Below, in pieces: positions 30,832 through 41,450 of a DNA stretch of 64,000 nt. The first letter of the stretch is position 1; each line of letters opens with the position of its first letter. A model generated the notes under the pieces. The model was not told the DNA's origin and did not search any database. It saw only the letters and a list, made by a program, of their open reading frames with translations. The translations under genes and the position numbers were made by a program. The stretch comes from Adenophora triphylla var. japonica (taxonomy: Eukaryota > Streptophyta > Magnoliopsida > Asterales > Campanulaceae), in assembly GCA_022495995.1 (NCBI GenBank), contig JAFEMH010007505.1:23181-87180 (forward strand). Reading direction: 5' to 3'.

Positions 30832-31967
30832 ATGGGCAAGGACAAACAGGCGGTGGAGAAATTCGATGGGTCTGACTACGGATATTGGAGGATGCAGATT
30901 GAGGATCTCTTGTACAACAAAGATCTCTACAAGCCTCTGAAGGGTGTCAAACCGGAAGATGAAGATCAGGAAGAATGGGAACTCATGGATCGGAAGGCTT
31001 TAGGGGTGGTTAGATCTACTTTGTCAAAGTGGATCGCGAAGACTACCAGGAAGGCGACAACCACCAAGGAGCTATTGGATTATCTTACTGAGAGATTTGA
31101 AACTCCGTCTGCTGCAAATAAGGTTGATTTGATACGTAAGATGGGTAGTCTCAAGATGCAAGAGGGAGGATCCTTGGCTAAGCACATCGATGAATTTATG
31201 GATGTCATAGATTCATTGACAGCGGTGGAGATCAAGTTCGATGACGAGGTTCATGCATGCTTGTTGCTAGCTTCTTTACCGGCAAGTTGGAGCGGAACGG
31301 TGATCGCAATCAACGCTTCAAAGCAGGTAAGAAAAAATTGAAATATGATGATGTTAAAGACTTTCTTTTAGGTGAGGAAAATCGCATGAAGAAGTTGGGG
31401 ACATCAAGTACTTCGGGTGCGGCTTTAGCTACTACTAGTAGGGGGAAGCCGGGTACTAGCAAACAAGGGAGAACCGAATCAAGGGAGAACGGAGTGAGTG
31501 GTAAGGGCAAAGCTGATGAGACCAAGGACAAACCGAAGGTTGCGAAGGGATCTGTTCAGTGCTATTATTGTAAGGAGTTGGGACACTTTAAGAGGGATTG
31601 TCCAAATCGTAAGGGCAATCAGGCGAATGTGGCAGTTGAAGGTGACGATGTACTGGTTCTGAGTGTTAGTAGTGCACTAGAATCATGGGTGCTGGATTCG
31701 GGGGCATCATTCCACTCTTGCGGGCATAAGGAAGAGATGGATAATTACACTTCCGGTGATTTCGGGAAGGTCTATCTAGCTGATGGCGAGCCTTTGGAAA
31801 TCAAGGGGAAGGGGGATGTCAGAATAGGAGCATCGGACGGGAAGGTTCTACATCTGAACGGGGTCAGACACATTCCGGGTTTGAAAAAGAACCTACTTTC
31901 AGTTGGGCAGTTGGACGAAGAGGGTTACAAGGTGACTTTCTGCGGGCAGGAACTGGGTTATTACTAA
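30832..31967 (+). pseudogene. gag and protease of C, frameshifted
   Basis: ATG 30832 starts MGKDKQAVEKFDGSDYGYW, the N-terminus of copia gag, continuing to VIAINASKQ. A one-base shift in a run of A near 31330-31337 moves the reading to KKLKYDDVKDFLLGEE. The CCHC knuckle CYYCKELGHFKRDC is at 31560-31601. Protease WVLDSGASFH is at about 31687. A further one-base shift near 31955 ends the frame at 31967, where the continued reading would be EWVITKEDYE. Confidence 0.85.
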
Positions 31968-32709
31968 GGAGGATTATGAGATCGCTCGGGGTAATAAGGA
32001 GGGCACTTTGTATTTGGCGAACAACACCAAGGATAGTATTGCGGTGGCAGCAGCCAAGGGTGATACTGATTTGTGGCACTGTCGATTGGGTCACATGAGT
32101 GAGACAGGGATGAAGGTACTTTGTTCCAAGGGTCTACTACCGGGTTTGAAGACAGTCAACGTGGGAATCTGCGAAGATTGTATGTTTGGCAAACAAGGGA
32201 GGAATAATTTCTCGAGGACAGGTAGGGGATTGAGGGAAGCAAAGTTGGAATTGGTTCACACGGACTTGTGGGGGCCATCTCCGGTTACATCTCTGGGTGG
32301 TGCGTCATATTACATGACTTTTATTGATGATTCTACAAGGAAGGTCTGGGTCTATTTCTTGAAAGGGAAAGATGAAGCTTTCGAGGTGTTCAAGAAGTGG
32401 AAGGCTTTGGTGGAGAATCAAACGGGACTTAAGCTTAAGTGCTTAAGATCAGACAATGGTGGGGAGTATGAGCTTGGGGAGTTTAGGGAATATTGTGCTG
32501 CGAATGGTATTCGTATGGAGAAGACTCCAAAGAAGACTCCACAACTCAACGGGGTAGCAGAAAGGATGAACAGAACATTGAACGAGCGGGCTAGAAGTAT
32601 GAGATTGAAGTGTGGACTTCCGAAGACGTTCGGGCATATGCGGCTGACACGGCAGGCTTTCTTGATCAATCGGGGACCATCGGTTCCATTGGGGAACGGA
32701 ATTCCGTGA
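31968..32709 (+). pseudogene. Integrase of C, frameshifted
   Basis: Reads LWHCRLGHMSETGMKVL and CEDCMFGKQ (zinc domain), HTDLWGPSP, SDNGGEY and NGVAERMNRTL, so the D, D and E residues are all present. It ends at TGA near 32707, caused by a one-base shift. Confidence 0.85.
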
Positions 32710-34730
32710 GGAAGCTTGGAGTGGCAAGCAGTGTAAATCTGTCCTTTCTTCGCGTATTTGGCTGCGTTTCTTATGTTCATGTTGATTCCGCTGAGAGAAC
32801 TAAATTAGATGCTAAATCAGTTAATTGTACATTTATTGGGTATGGCGGGGATGACTTCGGGTATAAATTTTGGGATGATCAAAACCATAAGGTTATTCGT
32901 AGTCGAGATGTGGTATTCAATGAACAGGTTTTGTACAAGGATAGAAAGGGGGCATCTGATGGTACTAGTTCGGAACCGGAGGTTGTAGAGGTGGATATTC
33001 CAAACTCGGGTGGGAGCAGGACAGTTCATGTTGACCATGGTCAGGAAGTCACTGAAGATGAACCACGTACTCGAACCGGATATTCCGGCTGCGTAGATCC
33101 AGCAGTGCGTGGATCACCCGACAGGTATACTCCTTCGAATTATTATTTGTTGTTGACAGATAATGGGGAACCGGAATGTTATGCGGAGGCAGTTCGTAGT
33201 GTGCTTTGTAACAAGTGGAAAGCTGCGATGGAAGATGAGATGGTCTCATTGAAGGCAAACAAAACTTGGGAGTTGACTAAACTACCTAAGGGGAAGAAGG
33301 CACTGCATAACAAATGGGTTTACAGGATCAAGGAGGAAGCAGACGGTAGCAAGCGTTACAAGGCAAGACTGGTTGTTAAAGGGTTTCAACAGAAGTATGG
33401 TATGGACTACACCGAGGTATTCACTCCGGTTGTGAAGATGACCACTATCGAATGGTTACGGGGATAGTAGTGGCGGACAACTTGCTTTGCTTGAACAGAT
33501 GGATGTGAAGACGGCCTTTCTTCATGGGGACTTGGAGGAAGAGATCTACATGGTACGTACGAGAGGGTTTTTTGTCTAAGGGTAGCGAGGAGCTAGTTTG
33601 CGAGATTGACTAAGAGCTTGTATGGCCTTAAACAAGCTCCTAGGCAAATGGTACAGAAATTTGACGGATTCATGCACGACATTGATTTTATCGAGATGTG
33701 AGGCGGATCATTGTTGCTACTTCAAGAACACGGACAATGGGTATATTATCTTCTTTGTTATATGTGGACGACATGTTGATAGCGGGCTCTAGCGGTAGAG
33801 AGGTAAACAAAGTTGAAGACTCGGTTGTCGAACGGTTCGAGATGAAGGATTTGGGAGAGGCAAGGAAAATCTTGGGCATGCGGATTGATCGGAATAGGGA
33901 GTCGGGCAAGTTGGTTCTTTCACAATCGAATATGTTGAGAAGGTCTTAGCAAGGTTTTGTATGGAAGAGGCGAAGCCAACGGGGACGCCATTGGGTTTGC
34001 ACTTCAAGCTATCCGAGAGGGACTCGCCTAGGAACAAGGAAGAGCGTGACAAGATGGAGAGAACTCCATATGCTTCAGGCGTGGGGAGTCTCATGTATGC
34101 AATGGTGTGTACAAGGCCGGACATTGCACATGCGGTGGGAGTAGTCGGCCGGTTCATGGGCAATCCAAAGCAACATTGGGAAGCGATTAAGTGGATCCTA
34201 CGTTATTTGAAGAATGCTCTTTGGTAAGGCTCTATGTTTTTCGAGCAAGGAAGTGGTGTTAGCGGGTTATGTTGATGCGGACTTGGCATCAAGTGATCTT
34301 GATAAGAGGAGAAGTACTACGGGTTATGTGTTTACATTGGGTGGTACAGCAATCTCCTGGGCTTCTAAGTTACAAAAGATCGTGGCTCGATGTTTCTGAC
34401 CGCGAAGCGAGAATATGTGGCAGTGACGGAAGCGAGTAAAGAGATGGTTTGGCCGCGAACTTCTTGGGTGAACTTGGGAAGGCGCGAAGTGGTAATATTC
34501 TCTACGGTGACAATCGAGTGCAATTCACTTGGCAAAGAATCCGGCGTTTCATTCGAGGACGAAGCATATTGAACTGAGGTTTCACTACATCAGACATCTC
34601 TTGGAGGAGAAGACTTTGTGGCTTGAGAAGATATTGGGATCGGAGAATCCGGCTGACATGTTGACAAAGGTTGTGAACCTTGAGAAATTGAAGCTGTGCA
34701 AAGCTTCAATTGGGCTTGAAGAATGAGAGA
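32710..34730 (+). pseudogene. Reverse transcriptase and RNase H of C, frameshifted
   Basis: The segment in several frames reads LRVFGCVSYVHVDSAER, WKAAMEDEMVSLKANKTWEL, YKARLVVKGFQQ and DYTEVFTPVVKMT. After a shift near 33450 come MDVKTAFLHGDLEEEIYM, YGLKQAPRQ and LLYVDDMLIAG (33755-33790). RNase [21 protein letters not shown] and ISWASKLQK lie at about 34270-34380, ending with NPADMLTKVV. At least five frame changes occur. Confidence 0.85.
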
Positions 34731-34825
34731 GGAGGATGGCACTACCATGATCGAGGTGAGCACTAGGAGGACACCAAAGATGAGTTGAAGATCGGATACG
34801 GGGCTTGTATATGCGGTTGATCTCT

Positions 34826-34835
34826 AGGTGGGAGA
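34826..34835 (+). other. Polypurine tract of C
   Basis: AGGTGGGAGA one base before the 3' LTR. Confidence 0.8.
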
Positions 34836-34836
34836 T

Positions 34837-35375
34837 TGTTGGGATAGGAATAGAGGACCAACCTTGACAGTTTCTTCGGAGGAGTCTAAGGCGGGCGCCT
34901 GGGAATGGCGAGGCGGGCGCCTCGCGTTCCGTGGTTCTGGCGTTGGCGGAGACTACTTGAGGCGGGCGCATGATTCCCTTTTTGGCGGGCGCCTCAAACA
35001 CCGAAGGAATTGACGTGAATTGAAGAATTCCAGGCGGCCGCATCATTCTCCTTGAGGCGCACGCCTCAAGGCTAGCGGAGGGAACTTGTTTTACGGGCTT
35101 TGTGTTTACTGGGCTTAGCTAGGGTTGGTTGATATTCTTTCTTGGGCATATATAAAGCAATGTTCCGCCCCTTTATTCATTGTAACACATATTTTACATA
35201 CATAGTGCAAGATCCTGGCTTGGTAGTGCCCCCAGACGTAGCCAATCAAATTGGTGAACTGGGTTAACAATTTCTTGTGTTCTTTTCTGTTTTTTCTTTG
35301 ATTTCTTGTGCTTGGTTTGTGTGCGATTATTATTCTTGTAGGTTTGCTTGGGTGTGGAGGGCCATATTCACAACA
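34837..35375 (+). mobile_element. Element C 3' LTR
   Basis: 539 bp, identical by eye to the 5' LTR. Confidence 0.93.
34889..35066. promoter_or_regulatory. Array of six CGNNCG boxes in C 3' LTR
   Basis: Same six boxes as in the 5' LTR, shifted by 4597 bases. Confidence 0.75.
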
Positions 35376-36380
35376 ATGTCCCTCAGCAGCCTGCGTGGCC
35401 GGGTCACCCAGGGCATTGCTACCCGACCCTCTGGTAATGGCCCAATCAAGCGTAACCTCTCAGAGAACCACATAGATAACAAACTGGGGCTGCCCTCCCT
35501 ACGAAGTCGATCCCCTGCTAACCCGTCAATGCCGTGTGGTAGGTCTCGGCCAAAGAACAAGTGGTACAATGTCCATCTCCCCTTGGCCAGATTTAATTTG
35601 ACGAAGATCTACACCCCGGTTACCCCTCAATTGCCTGACAATCTCCAGCAACGCACTTTAGCAGACTCCGGCATATTCGCAGAAATAGTAAGCCGACAGG
35701 GTGAACAGCATGAATATGTCCAAAGCGGTAGAAAGGTCAAACAGCTCAGGATGGGACAGGCGTAACCTAGCCATCCGAGTTAAGTCTATGGTCCCGTCAC
35801 CCAGAATCATAAATAACACCTGATCCGCTGGCCGACACAAGAAATCCGATAATTGCTCCACAACCGACAGGCCGTCCCGTGGGAATGCTACAGTTGCCGC
35901 CTCGCCCAAGCCTGTCAATGCCCTAAAGTCCTCCATAGTTGGGGTCAGGTCATTGTACGACAGAGTAAAGACATGACGCTCTGAGTCCCAGAAGCAGGAT
36001 GCAGCCCTAAGCAAATCCCAGTCAATCCTCCAATCTTTTAAGGACCAAATGCACGGCATATTGTACCGCTTGTCAATAACCCTCCTATGTTGCCTCAGAT
36101 GAAATCCCCAAATTTCGATAAAGTCCCGATGAAATTGACACTCCCGGGAAGCAAACTCTTCGCTATAATGCTCCATTGCAGCCAAAAGTATCAATCTTGG
36201 CCAAAGAATTCGCTTATCTGCCAAATAGGGGCTGCTGGTTTCCTCTACTAAGAAGACAGTGCTTGCAAATGAAGCCTGAACCGACTTTAAAAAGGACCTG
36301 TTATGAGCTCCTCTTAGTCGTGCGACACTACATGCCAAGCAGACATAGCATGTCGGGCGACACATATTGATTGATAGCAT
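35376..36380 (-). pseudogene. Antisense accessory gene of B, 5' part
   Basis: Encodes the N-terminal half of the protein seen whole in A. The likely start is MEHYSEEF at 36176; the frame is open back to 36380. The core motifs WDLLRAASCFWDSERHVF and LTPTMEDFRALTGLGE are intact. The frame shifts near 35570-35657 and continues as GSPSLLSMWFSERLRLIGPL up to the C insertion. The first five bases are the right ATGTC duplication of C. Confidence 0.82.
36316..36362. promoter_or_regulatory. Pair of CGNNCG boxes at the 5' end of the B antisense gene
   Basis: AGTCGTGCGACA at 36316-36327 and TGTCGGGCGACA at 36351-36362, spaced 35 bp, equivalent to 6344-6390 in A. Confidence 0.6.
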
Positions 36381-36775
36381 ACAGTATGGAAAGGCCTGCA
36401 GTGGTTACCCCAGAGCATTTTCCGACTCGCCGTCGCTGTAATACACCTCCTACCCTCATATACATGCCCATGAAAATACACGGGAGAGGACCCCTACTAT
36501 ACACACCTATCTAAGACAGTCCCAAAACCTCATACACAAACCTGACAAAGCCGACCTTTTAACACAATGATCGCGTTTCCTTCCCAGAACAGACAGGCTC
36601 GTGCAAACAAGATAACCTAGGTTAATCTTTGCTAACAAGATAGCTTAGTTAGATGCAGCGCTGAAAGTTGTCGTTTTTCCCTCGCAGGTACAATGATCAA
36701 CTGAGTCTCACAGAACCTCGAAGACTGGCCCTCAAGCCAAACCGTAAAAAAAAAAGAACACAAAAAAGCCCGCAT
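36381..36775. other. Non-coding 3' region of B upstream of the antisense gene
   Basis: Homologous to 5990-6245 of A on the other strand, with the TATA-like TGTATAGTAG on the minus strand near 36495. No gene. Confidence 0.4.
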
Positions 36776-37420
36776 CTGTGATAGCCCCCCAAGCAAAAGC
36801 AACAGAATCAACGGCTCCAAAGCACCGAAAGAAGCCGACTCCCCAGAAAGCAGAGTCTCTGGCTTATCAAGCAAAAGAAACAGAATCAATGGCCCCAAGC
36901 AAGGAAAGAAGCCAACTCCCCAGAAATGCAGAGTCCCCGGCTTACCAAGCAAAAATAAAGAAGCCGACTCCCCAGAAATGCAGAGTCCCCAGCTTACCAA
37001 GCACCGAAAGAAGCCGACTCCCCAGAAAGCAGAGTCTCCGGCTTATCAAACAAAAGCAACAGAATCAACGGCCCCAAAGCACCGAAGGAAGCCGACTCCC
37101 CAGAATGCAGAGTCCCCGGCTTACCAAGCAAAAAGAAAGAAGCCGACTCCCCAGAATGCAGAGTCCCCGGCTTACCAAGCAAAAAGAAAGAAGCCCGTAT
37201 CTGTGATAGCCCCCCAAGCAGAGCTCAACAGAATCAACGGCCCCAAGGCACCGAAGGAAGCCAACTCCCCAGAATGCAGAGTCCCCAGCTTACCAAGCAA
37301 AAAGAAAGAAGCCAACTCCCCAGAAATGCAGAGTCCCCAGCTTACCAAGCAAAAAGAAAGAAACCAACTCCCCAGACAAAAGCAGAGTCACCGGCTTCCC
37401 AAGCAAAGCTCAGGGCACAA
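36776..37420. repeat. Minisatellite of about 50-bp units in the 3' region of B
   Basis: About a dozen units of the type AAGCCGACTCCCCAGAA, TGCAGAGTCCCCGGCTTACC, AAGCAAAAAGAA. Some units are longer, with CAGAATCAACGGCCCCAAAGC. A has only relics of this array near 5800-5900. Open frames of 142 and 172 codons through it are repeat artefacts. Confidence 0.8.
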
Positions 37421-37494
37421 AAAGAAAAGCAAACAATCAACAACAACAGTCCAGCAGCAAGACCGACAAAAGAACAACACAGAGCAGAAGAAGT

Positions 37495-37950
37495 AGTGTG
37501 AGACCCCTGGCAGCTACACTTATCCCCAACAGAGCAGAAGAAGTAGCGTGAGACCCCTGGCAGCTACACTTATCCCCAACAGAGCAAAAGAAGTAGTGTG
37601 AGACCCCTGGCAGCTACACCTATCCCGAGTAAAGCAGAAGCAAAGTGGTATGAGACCCTCCGGCATCCACAAAGAGAAGCAGCAGTAGTGTGAGACCCTC
37701 CGACAACTACCCTGTACCAACAAAGTGGTATGAGACCCTCCGGCATCCACGAAGAGAAGCAGCAGTAGTGTGAGACCCTCCGGCAACTACCCTGCACCAA
37801 CAAAGTGGTGTGAGACCCTCCGGCATCCATGAAAGACCCGTTGCAGTATGAGACCCTCCGACAGCTATAACTCGTCAACTGCGATAGCATGAGACCCTCC
37901 GGCAGCTACTCGCAAATACCAGTTGCAGCGTGAGACCATCCGGCAGCTAC
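37495..37950. repeat. Second minisatellite of B (GTGTGAGACCCTCCGGC type)
   Basis: About 12 units of AGTGTGAGACCC(CT/TC)(GG/CG)CAGCTAC and GGTATGAGACCCTCCGGCATCCA. This is the reverse-complement counterpart of 5010-5715 in A. Confidence 0.8.
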
Positions 37951-38074
37951 AACCTGGCACAAAAGGCAGCTACTAGCCAACCTCATGTAGTACCGACCCC
38001 TCAAGAAGTCACAGGTAAGCACAGCAAAGGTATGAAGACACACCTCTACCCCTTTCTTGCTTGTGGTTAGTAAT

Positions 38075-38246
38075 TCCGAACTACGATTTGGCTTGATTCC
38101 CTTCTTAAGGGATACGTAGGAATCCTTTCTCAGAAAGGTCCAGCCATTAGACTCCCCAATTCACCCTCTAGCCCATTACCTTATCCCTTGATGCTCATTG
38201 GGATTGGGTCTTATTTTATCGACAACCCCACTTTTTCCAAAAGTGA
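38075..38246 (+). other. Conserved 3' module of B
   Basis: CCGAACTACGA..GCTTGATTCCC, then GGGATACGTAGGAATCC at 38109 with the CCTTTCT-C-AGAAAGG inverted repeat up to 38140. Next comes a hairpin CACTTTT/AAAAGTG at 38229-38245 just before the polypurine tract. It matches A (4731-4867) and D (60090-60465). Confidence 0.55.
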
Positions 38247-38253
38247 CGTTGCC

Positions 38254-38262
38254 GAGGGGCTC
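38254..38262 (+). other. Polypurine tract of B
   Basis: GAGGGGCTC immediately before TGTAAGTACGCC. Confidence 0.7.
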
Positions 38263-38524
38263 TGTAAGTACGCCAATCCAATTCGCAACCTTGTAGATGC
38301 ATTTTAATGTAATAAAATTGCATTAAGGGGCATTTTGGTAAATTCTCAGCCTGTCCCGAGACTTCCGGAAACATTTTATAAGTTTCCCGCGAAGGAATTA
38401 CCTTTTGGAACCTTACTCATGCCAAGGGACCTGTTGGGAATAAACCTTTTTGGACTTTTTAGGTATTTAGGCCTGAATGTTCCAGAAACTGGTTTTGGCG
38501 CCAAAAGCGGTTGAGGCCACCTTG

Positions 38525-38576
38525 TGTCATGCGACAAGTCGAGGCATGGAAAGTGGTTACGTATAGTCGTGCGACA
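38525..38576. promoter_or_regulatory. Pair of CGNNCG boxes, U3 of B 3' LTR
   Basis: TGTCATGCGACA at 38525-38536 and AGTCGTGCGACA at 38565-38576, spaced 40 bp, upstream of the TATA box. Confidence 0.65.
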
Positions 38577-38598
38577 CAAGGTGACCACTAACTGCAGC

Positions 38599-38609
38599 CT
38601 ATAAATAAG
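38599..38609 (+). promoter_or_regulatory. TATA box of B 3' LTR
   Basis: CTATAAATAAG. Confidence 0.6.
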
Positions 38610-39224
38610 ACCCTCCCCCTCTCAGAAAAGGATCCCGACTTTAGCCTACTGTTACTCTGCAGAAATTGCATCGTAACAAAGCCCCCCAAACACAACTCTC
38701 TCTCTCTCCTACCTTCAACCTACCTAATTATCTCCAATCCAAACCCATTTCTCAAACCAAGCCACTTGAACCCCTTTGCACCATTTCTCTCAGGACTCAA
38801 AGACCCGAAGTAGTGAATTGAAAGGTTTTGTATCAAACTTGATACAGGATTCATGGAAGCATCAAGGGTAACGAATCTCAAACTCCCTCTTCTCTCTTCC
38901 TTCTATTCAATTCTTCATAATTCTATTGTCTACTTCTGTTAGGATTCAGTAATCAAACACTATCTGTCTAGATTACTGAATCTCAATCGCAATCTCTCTG
39001 TTTAATTTGTCTAATCTGTGTAATTGAGCTACTATTGTTGAATGTTTTCTTGAATATTGGTGTTTAAACCCCAAGGGAGTGTGGATCTATCCATATCCAC
39101 ACTCCCGGGGTCAATTTGTTGTTATTTCTGTATTTCGTATCTAATCTAGTCAATTAATTAGATCTATATTAGTTGTTGTTAATTCTGGTGTTCATTGTGT
39201 AAGTTTTTGCAGATGGCCTCTGTA

Positions 39225-39302
39225 TGTCACGCGACACATTGTTCCAAGGTGATCCTGTGTCACACGACATGTGTGGTCACCGGTATCATGTGTCATGCGA
39301 CA
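39225..39302. promoter_or_regulatory. Triplet of CGNNCG boxes, B 3' LTR
   Basis: TGTCACGCGACA 39225, TGTCACACGACA 39258 and TGTCATGCGACA 39291, spaced 33 and 33 bp. Confidence 0.65.
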
Positions 39303-39679
39303 TATCGTGACTTATCTGCAGGAACCCTTTTCTCTTGTAATCTGTTTTAGATTGTTGTAGCAGGGATGTGGCCTCCCTAAATAATGGGCTCATGAGTTGT
39401 AAATCTCGATTCATATTAATAAAATGCATGTTTACCACACTTGTTCATTGTCAACACTTGCACACACTTTTGGATTTGTTTGGATGTTTAATTGAAAGAC
39501 TCGTCTACGGACGAGGCGTGTTGGGTGAACTCTCGGTTCTTCCCAACACGTAACCTGACCTCCGAACCCGTATTTTCTCTCTCAAACAAAAGGTTTTCAA
39601 TGTTTCCTCTTAAAATGGCGTGGCAACTCCTTTTCATATTTATTTCGAAATTCCAAAATTTCGGGCGAGCGCACATTCA

Positions 39680-39684
39680 CCTAG
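39680..39684. repeat. Target-site duplication of element B (CCTAG), right copy
   Basis: Matches 2346-2350. Confidence 0.85.
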
Positions 39685-40043
39685 GGTTGGATCTTCCATG
39701 GATCCTATGTGATAGGGGAATGGGGGTAATATGATTTACATGCCTAAAGATGGGATCTTTAATGACAATATATCAAGTACCAAGCAAGTATATAGCAATA
39801 TGTAAAGCAAGGAGCAATATATCACATAATGACAAGTATATTTCAAGATAAAGGGGAGGAGAGGTTACCAATGGTGGTGTCCCTCTATCTCCTTGAAGTT
39901 TGCCTAGGGAAGGACCAACTTTGGAAGGATTTTAAAGAGGAGGGAGGTGGTTTTTGGTACTCTCAGCTCTCTAGAATTTCGTGGTGGTATTTTGGCAGAG
40001 TAACACTGCTGAAAATTGTATATCAAAATGGGTAGAGGAGGCC

Positions 40044-40054
40044 TGTATTTATAG
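40044..40054 (-). promoter_or_regulatory. TATA box of F LTR
   Basis: The minus strand reads GCCTATAAATAC, just downstream (in F) of the palindromic boxes. Confidence 0.55.
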
Positions 40055-40076
40055 GCACTCTGGCAATGGCTAATGA

Positions 40077-40119
40077 AGCCGTGCGGCTGTAACCCCAGGG
40101 CTAATGAGGCCGTGCGGTC
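40077..40119. promoter_or_regulatory. Pair of CGNNCG boxes, U3 of F LTR
   Basis: AGCCGTGCGGCT at 40077-40088 and GGCCGTGCGGTC at 40108-40119, spaced 31 bp. Both follow AATGA(A/G). They lie directly upstream of the minus-strand TATA box. Confidence 0.65.
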
Positions 40120-40463
40120 TTATCCAGAGATGACTCAGCTTATTTCTAGAACCATGCAAGGTGGCCTTCTAGAAGGGCTTTTCCAGCGAAGGACTACGTG
40201 GAATTTTAATTCCTAGCAAGTCCTTCGCCCCTCGGAAGGTTTGGAAAAGTTTCCAAATTGCCCCTGAACTTTAGGAAAGTCCGGGGAATTGCCGAGAAAC
40301 TTAACCGGAAGGCATGAGCCAGATTTGGGTACTTACACCAACAACATGAGGAACAAATCCCAGTGAATGGACACAAAGAAAAAGTGAGGACCTATCACAG
40401 TTCCCACTTTAGCTCGGGTATCGATGCAAGGGACATCCTTCTCTTGAAAAAGAGAATTGATGA

Positions 40464-41450
40464 ATGGAAATAGGGATGAAGAAAGTGGACGATGATGATA
40501 CTTGTGCCACTCGACCTTTCTCCCAACGGATTAATGACCTACCTCCCAATCCGACTCTCAAGATCCCCAGTTTTGAAAAATATACGGGGACCACAAATGC
40601 ACGAGACCATGTGCAAAGTTTTGAATCCACTATGGCCCTACTCACCAAGGTAGATGATATCATCTGCAAGGCTTTTGCTACCTTCTACGGAACTGTCATG
40701 TCTTGGTTCCTTGAGCAAAAGAAGGGAAATATTGACAGTTGGAAAATTATAAGAAGGAGGTTCCTGAACCACTTTGCAACAGTTGGGAAGAGAAAGAAAA
40801 GACTAACAGACCTTGCCAACATCGAGTAAGGTAAAAATGAAACCACTCTAAGTTACTACAATCAGTTCAGAGCCATGGTTGACCATGTAGAGGAAAGCCT
40901 AACTGACCGGGAGGTGATTGTCTGCTTCAACTCCAGATTCTGATCTGGTCAGTTAATATATGAACTCTCTGCCAGGGAGCCCAAGTTGAAATCTGATCTA
41001 TACAATGTGGCTTAGCTATGGCAGAAGAGAAAAGCAAGAAAAGGTCTAGAAAGACGGAAACAGATGCGACACCAACTAGTCTTCCAATGGAAGTAACTAC
41101 AAGGGAAAGAATAGGACTCGGGCTACCAAAAAGGCTGAGGTCTTTACCCCGGTCACTAAACCTATCACGGAGATCATTTAATTGGTAAACCTACCAGATC
41201 CCCGACCACTCAGTGATATAACAAAACATGTCCTCGCCAACTCTAAGTATTGTGTATTCCACAAGGATCACAGACATGACACAGATAATTATATCTCGCT
41301 CAAAAGAATGATCCAGCGATGGGTGAATGAAGGGAAACTTGACCGCTACATTATGCGAAAGGATAACAAGCGAATAAGAGAATATGATGATGATAAGAGG
41401 ATGAAAGAGAAGACATGCCTCCTAGGGCAAAACTCCATGTCATAAGGTAG
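40464..41450 (+). pseudogene. gag of G, degenerate
   Basis: The first 122 codons (to 40829) read FSQRINDLPPNPTLKIPSF, then YTGTTNARDHVQSFES and SWFLEQKKGNIDSWKIIRRR, a retrotransposon gag domain. A TAA follows NIE where the family has a glutamine. Later pieces include KYCVFHKDHRHDTDNYISLK (41245-41305), the knuckle-like end of gag. Stops and frameshifts separate them. Confidence 0.78.

Larger units (their letters stand above)
30240..35375 (+). mobile_element. Element C: Ty1/copia retrotransposon, 5.1 kb
   Basis: Two 539-bp LTRs (30240-30778, 34837-35375) appear identical, with flanking ATGTC duplications. It has a tRNA-iMet primer site, gag with a CCHC knuckle, protease, integrase, RT and RNase H in copia order, and polypurine tract AGGTGGGAGA at 34826-34835. 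The coding part has at least six frameshifts despite the identical LTRs. Confidence 0.95.
2351..39679 (+). mobile_element. Element B: Tat-type Ty3/gypsy retrotransposon, degenerate, with nested insertions
   Basis: The element is bounded by LTRs (2351-3304 plus 19273-19735, and 38263-39679) and flanked by CCTAG duplications. Without the nested elements A and C it would be about 16 kb. Order on the + strand: 5' LTR, tRNA-Arg primer site, leader, gag, protease, RT, RNase H, second RNase H, integrase, antisense gene, minisatellites, conserved 3' module, polypurine tract, 3' LTR. The two LTRs differ at about 13 of the first 290 bases by eye, so it is clearly older than A. Its gag-pol has about ten premature stops plus frameshifts. 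It inserted in the F LTR. Confidence 0.93.
38263..39679 (+). mobile_element. Element B 3' LTR
   Basis: 1417 bp from TGTAAGTACGCC to GCACATTCA. It gives the uninterrupted form of the A insertion site. TATA box CTATAAATAAG is at 38599-38609. Confidence 0.93.
39685..40337 (-). mobile_element. Element F 5' LTR, outer part (U3)
   Basis: Continues the LTR cut at 2350 and ends GGGTACTTACA; on the minus strand it starts TGTAAGTACCCAAATCTGG, almost the same as the D LTR start. It carries the TATA box and two palindromic boxes. The total LTR is about 1.73 kb. Confidence 0.75.

Noticed and set aside
36778..37496. Open frames of 142 and 172 codons with KKPTPQNAESPAYQ repeats
   Set aside because: Repeat artefact: the two frames overlap in the same array, and A lacks the array.
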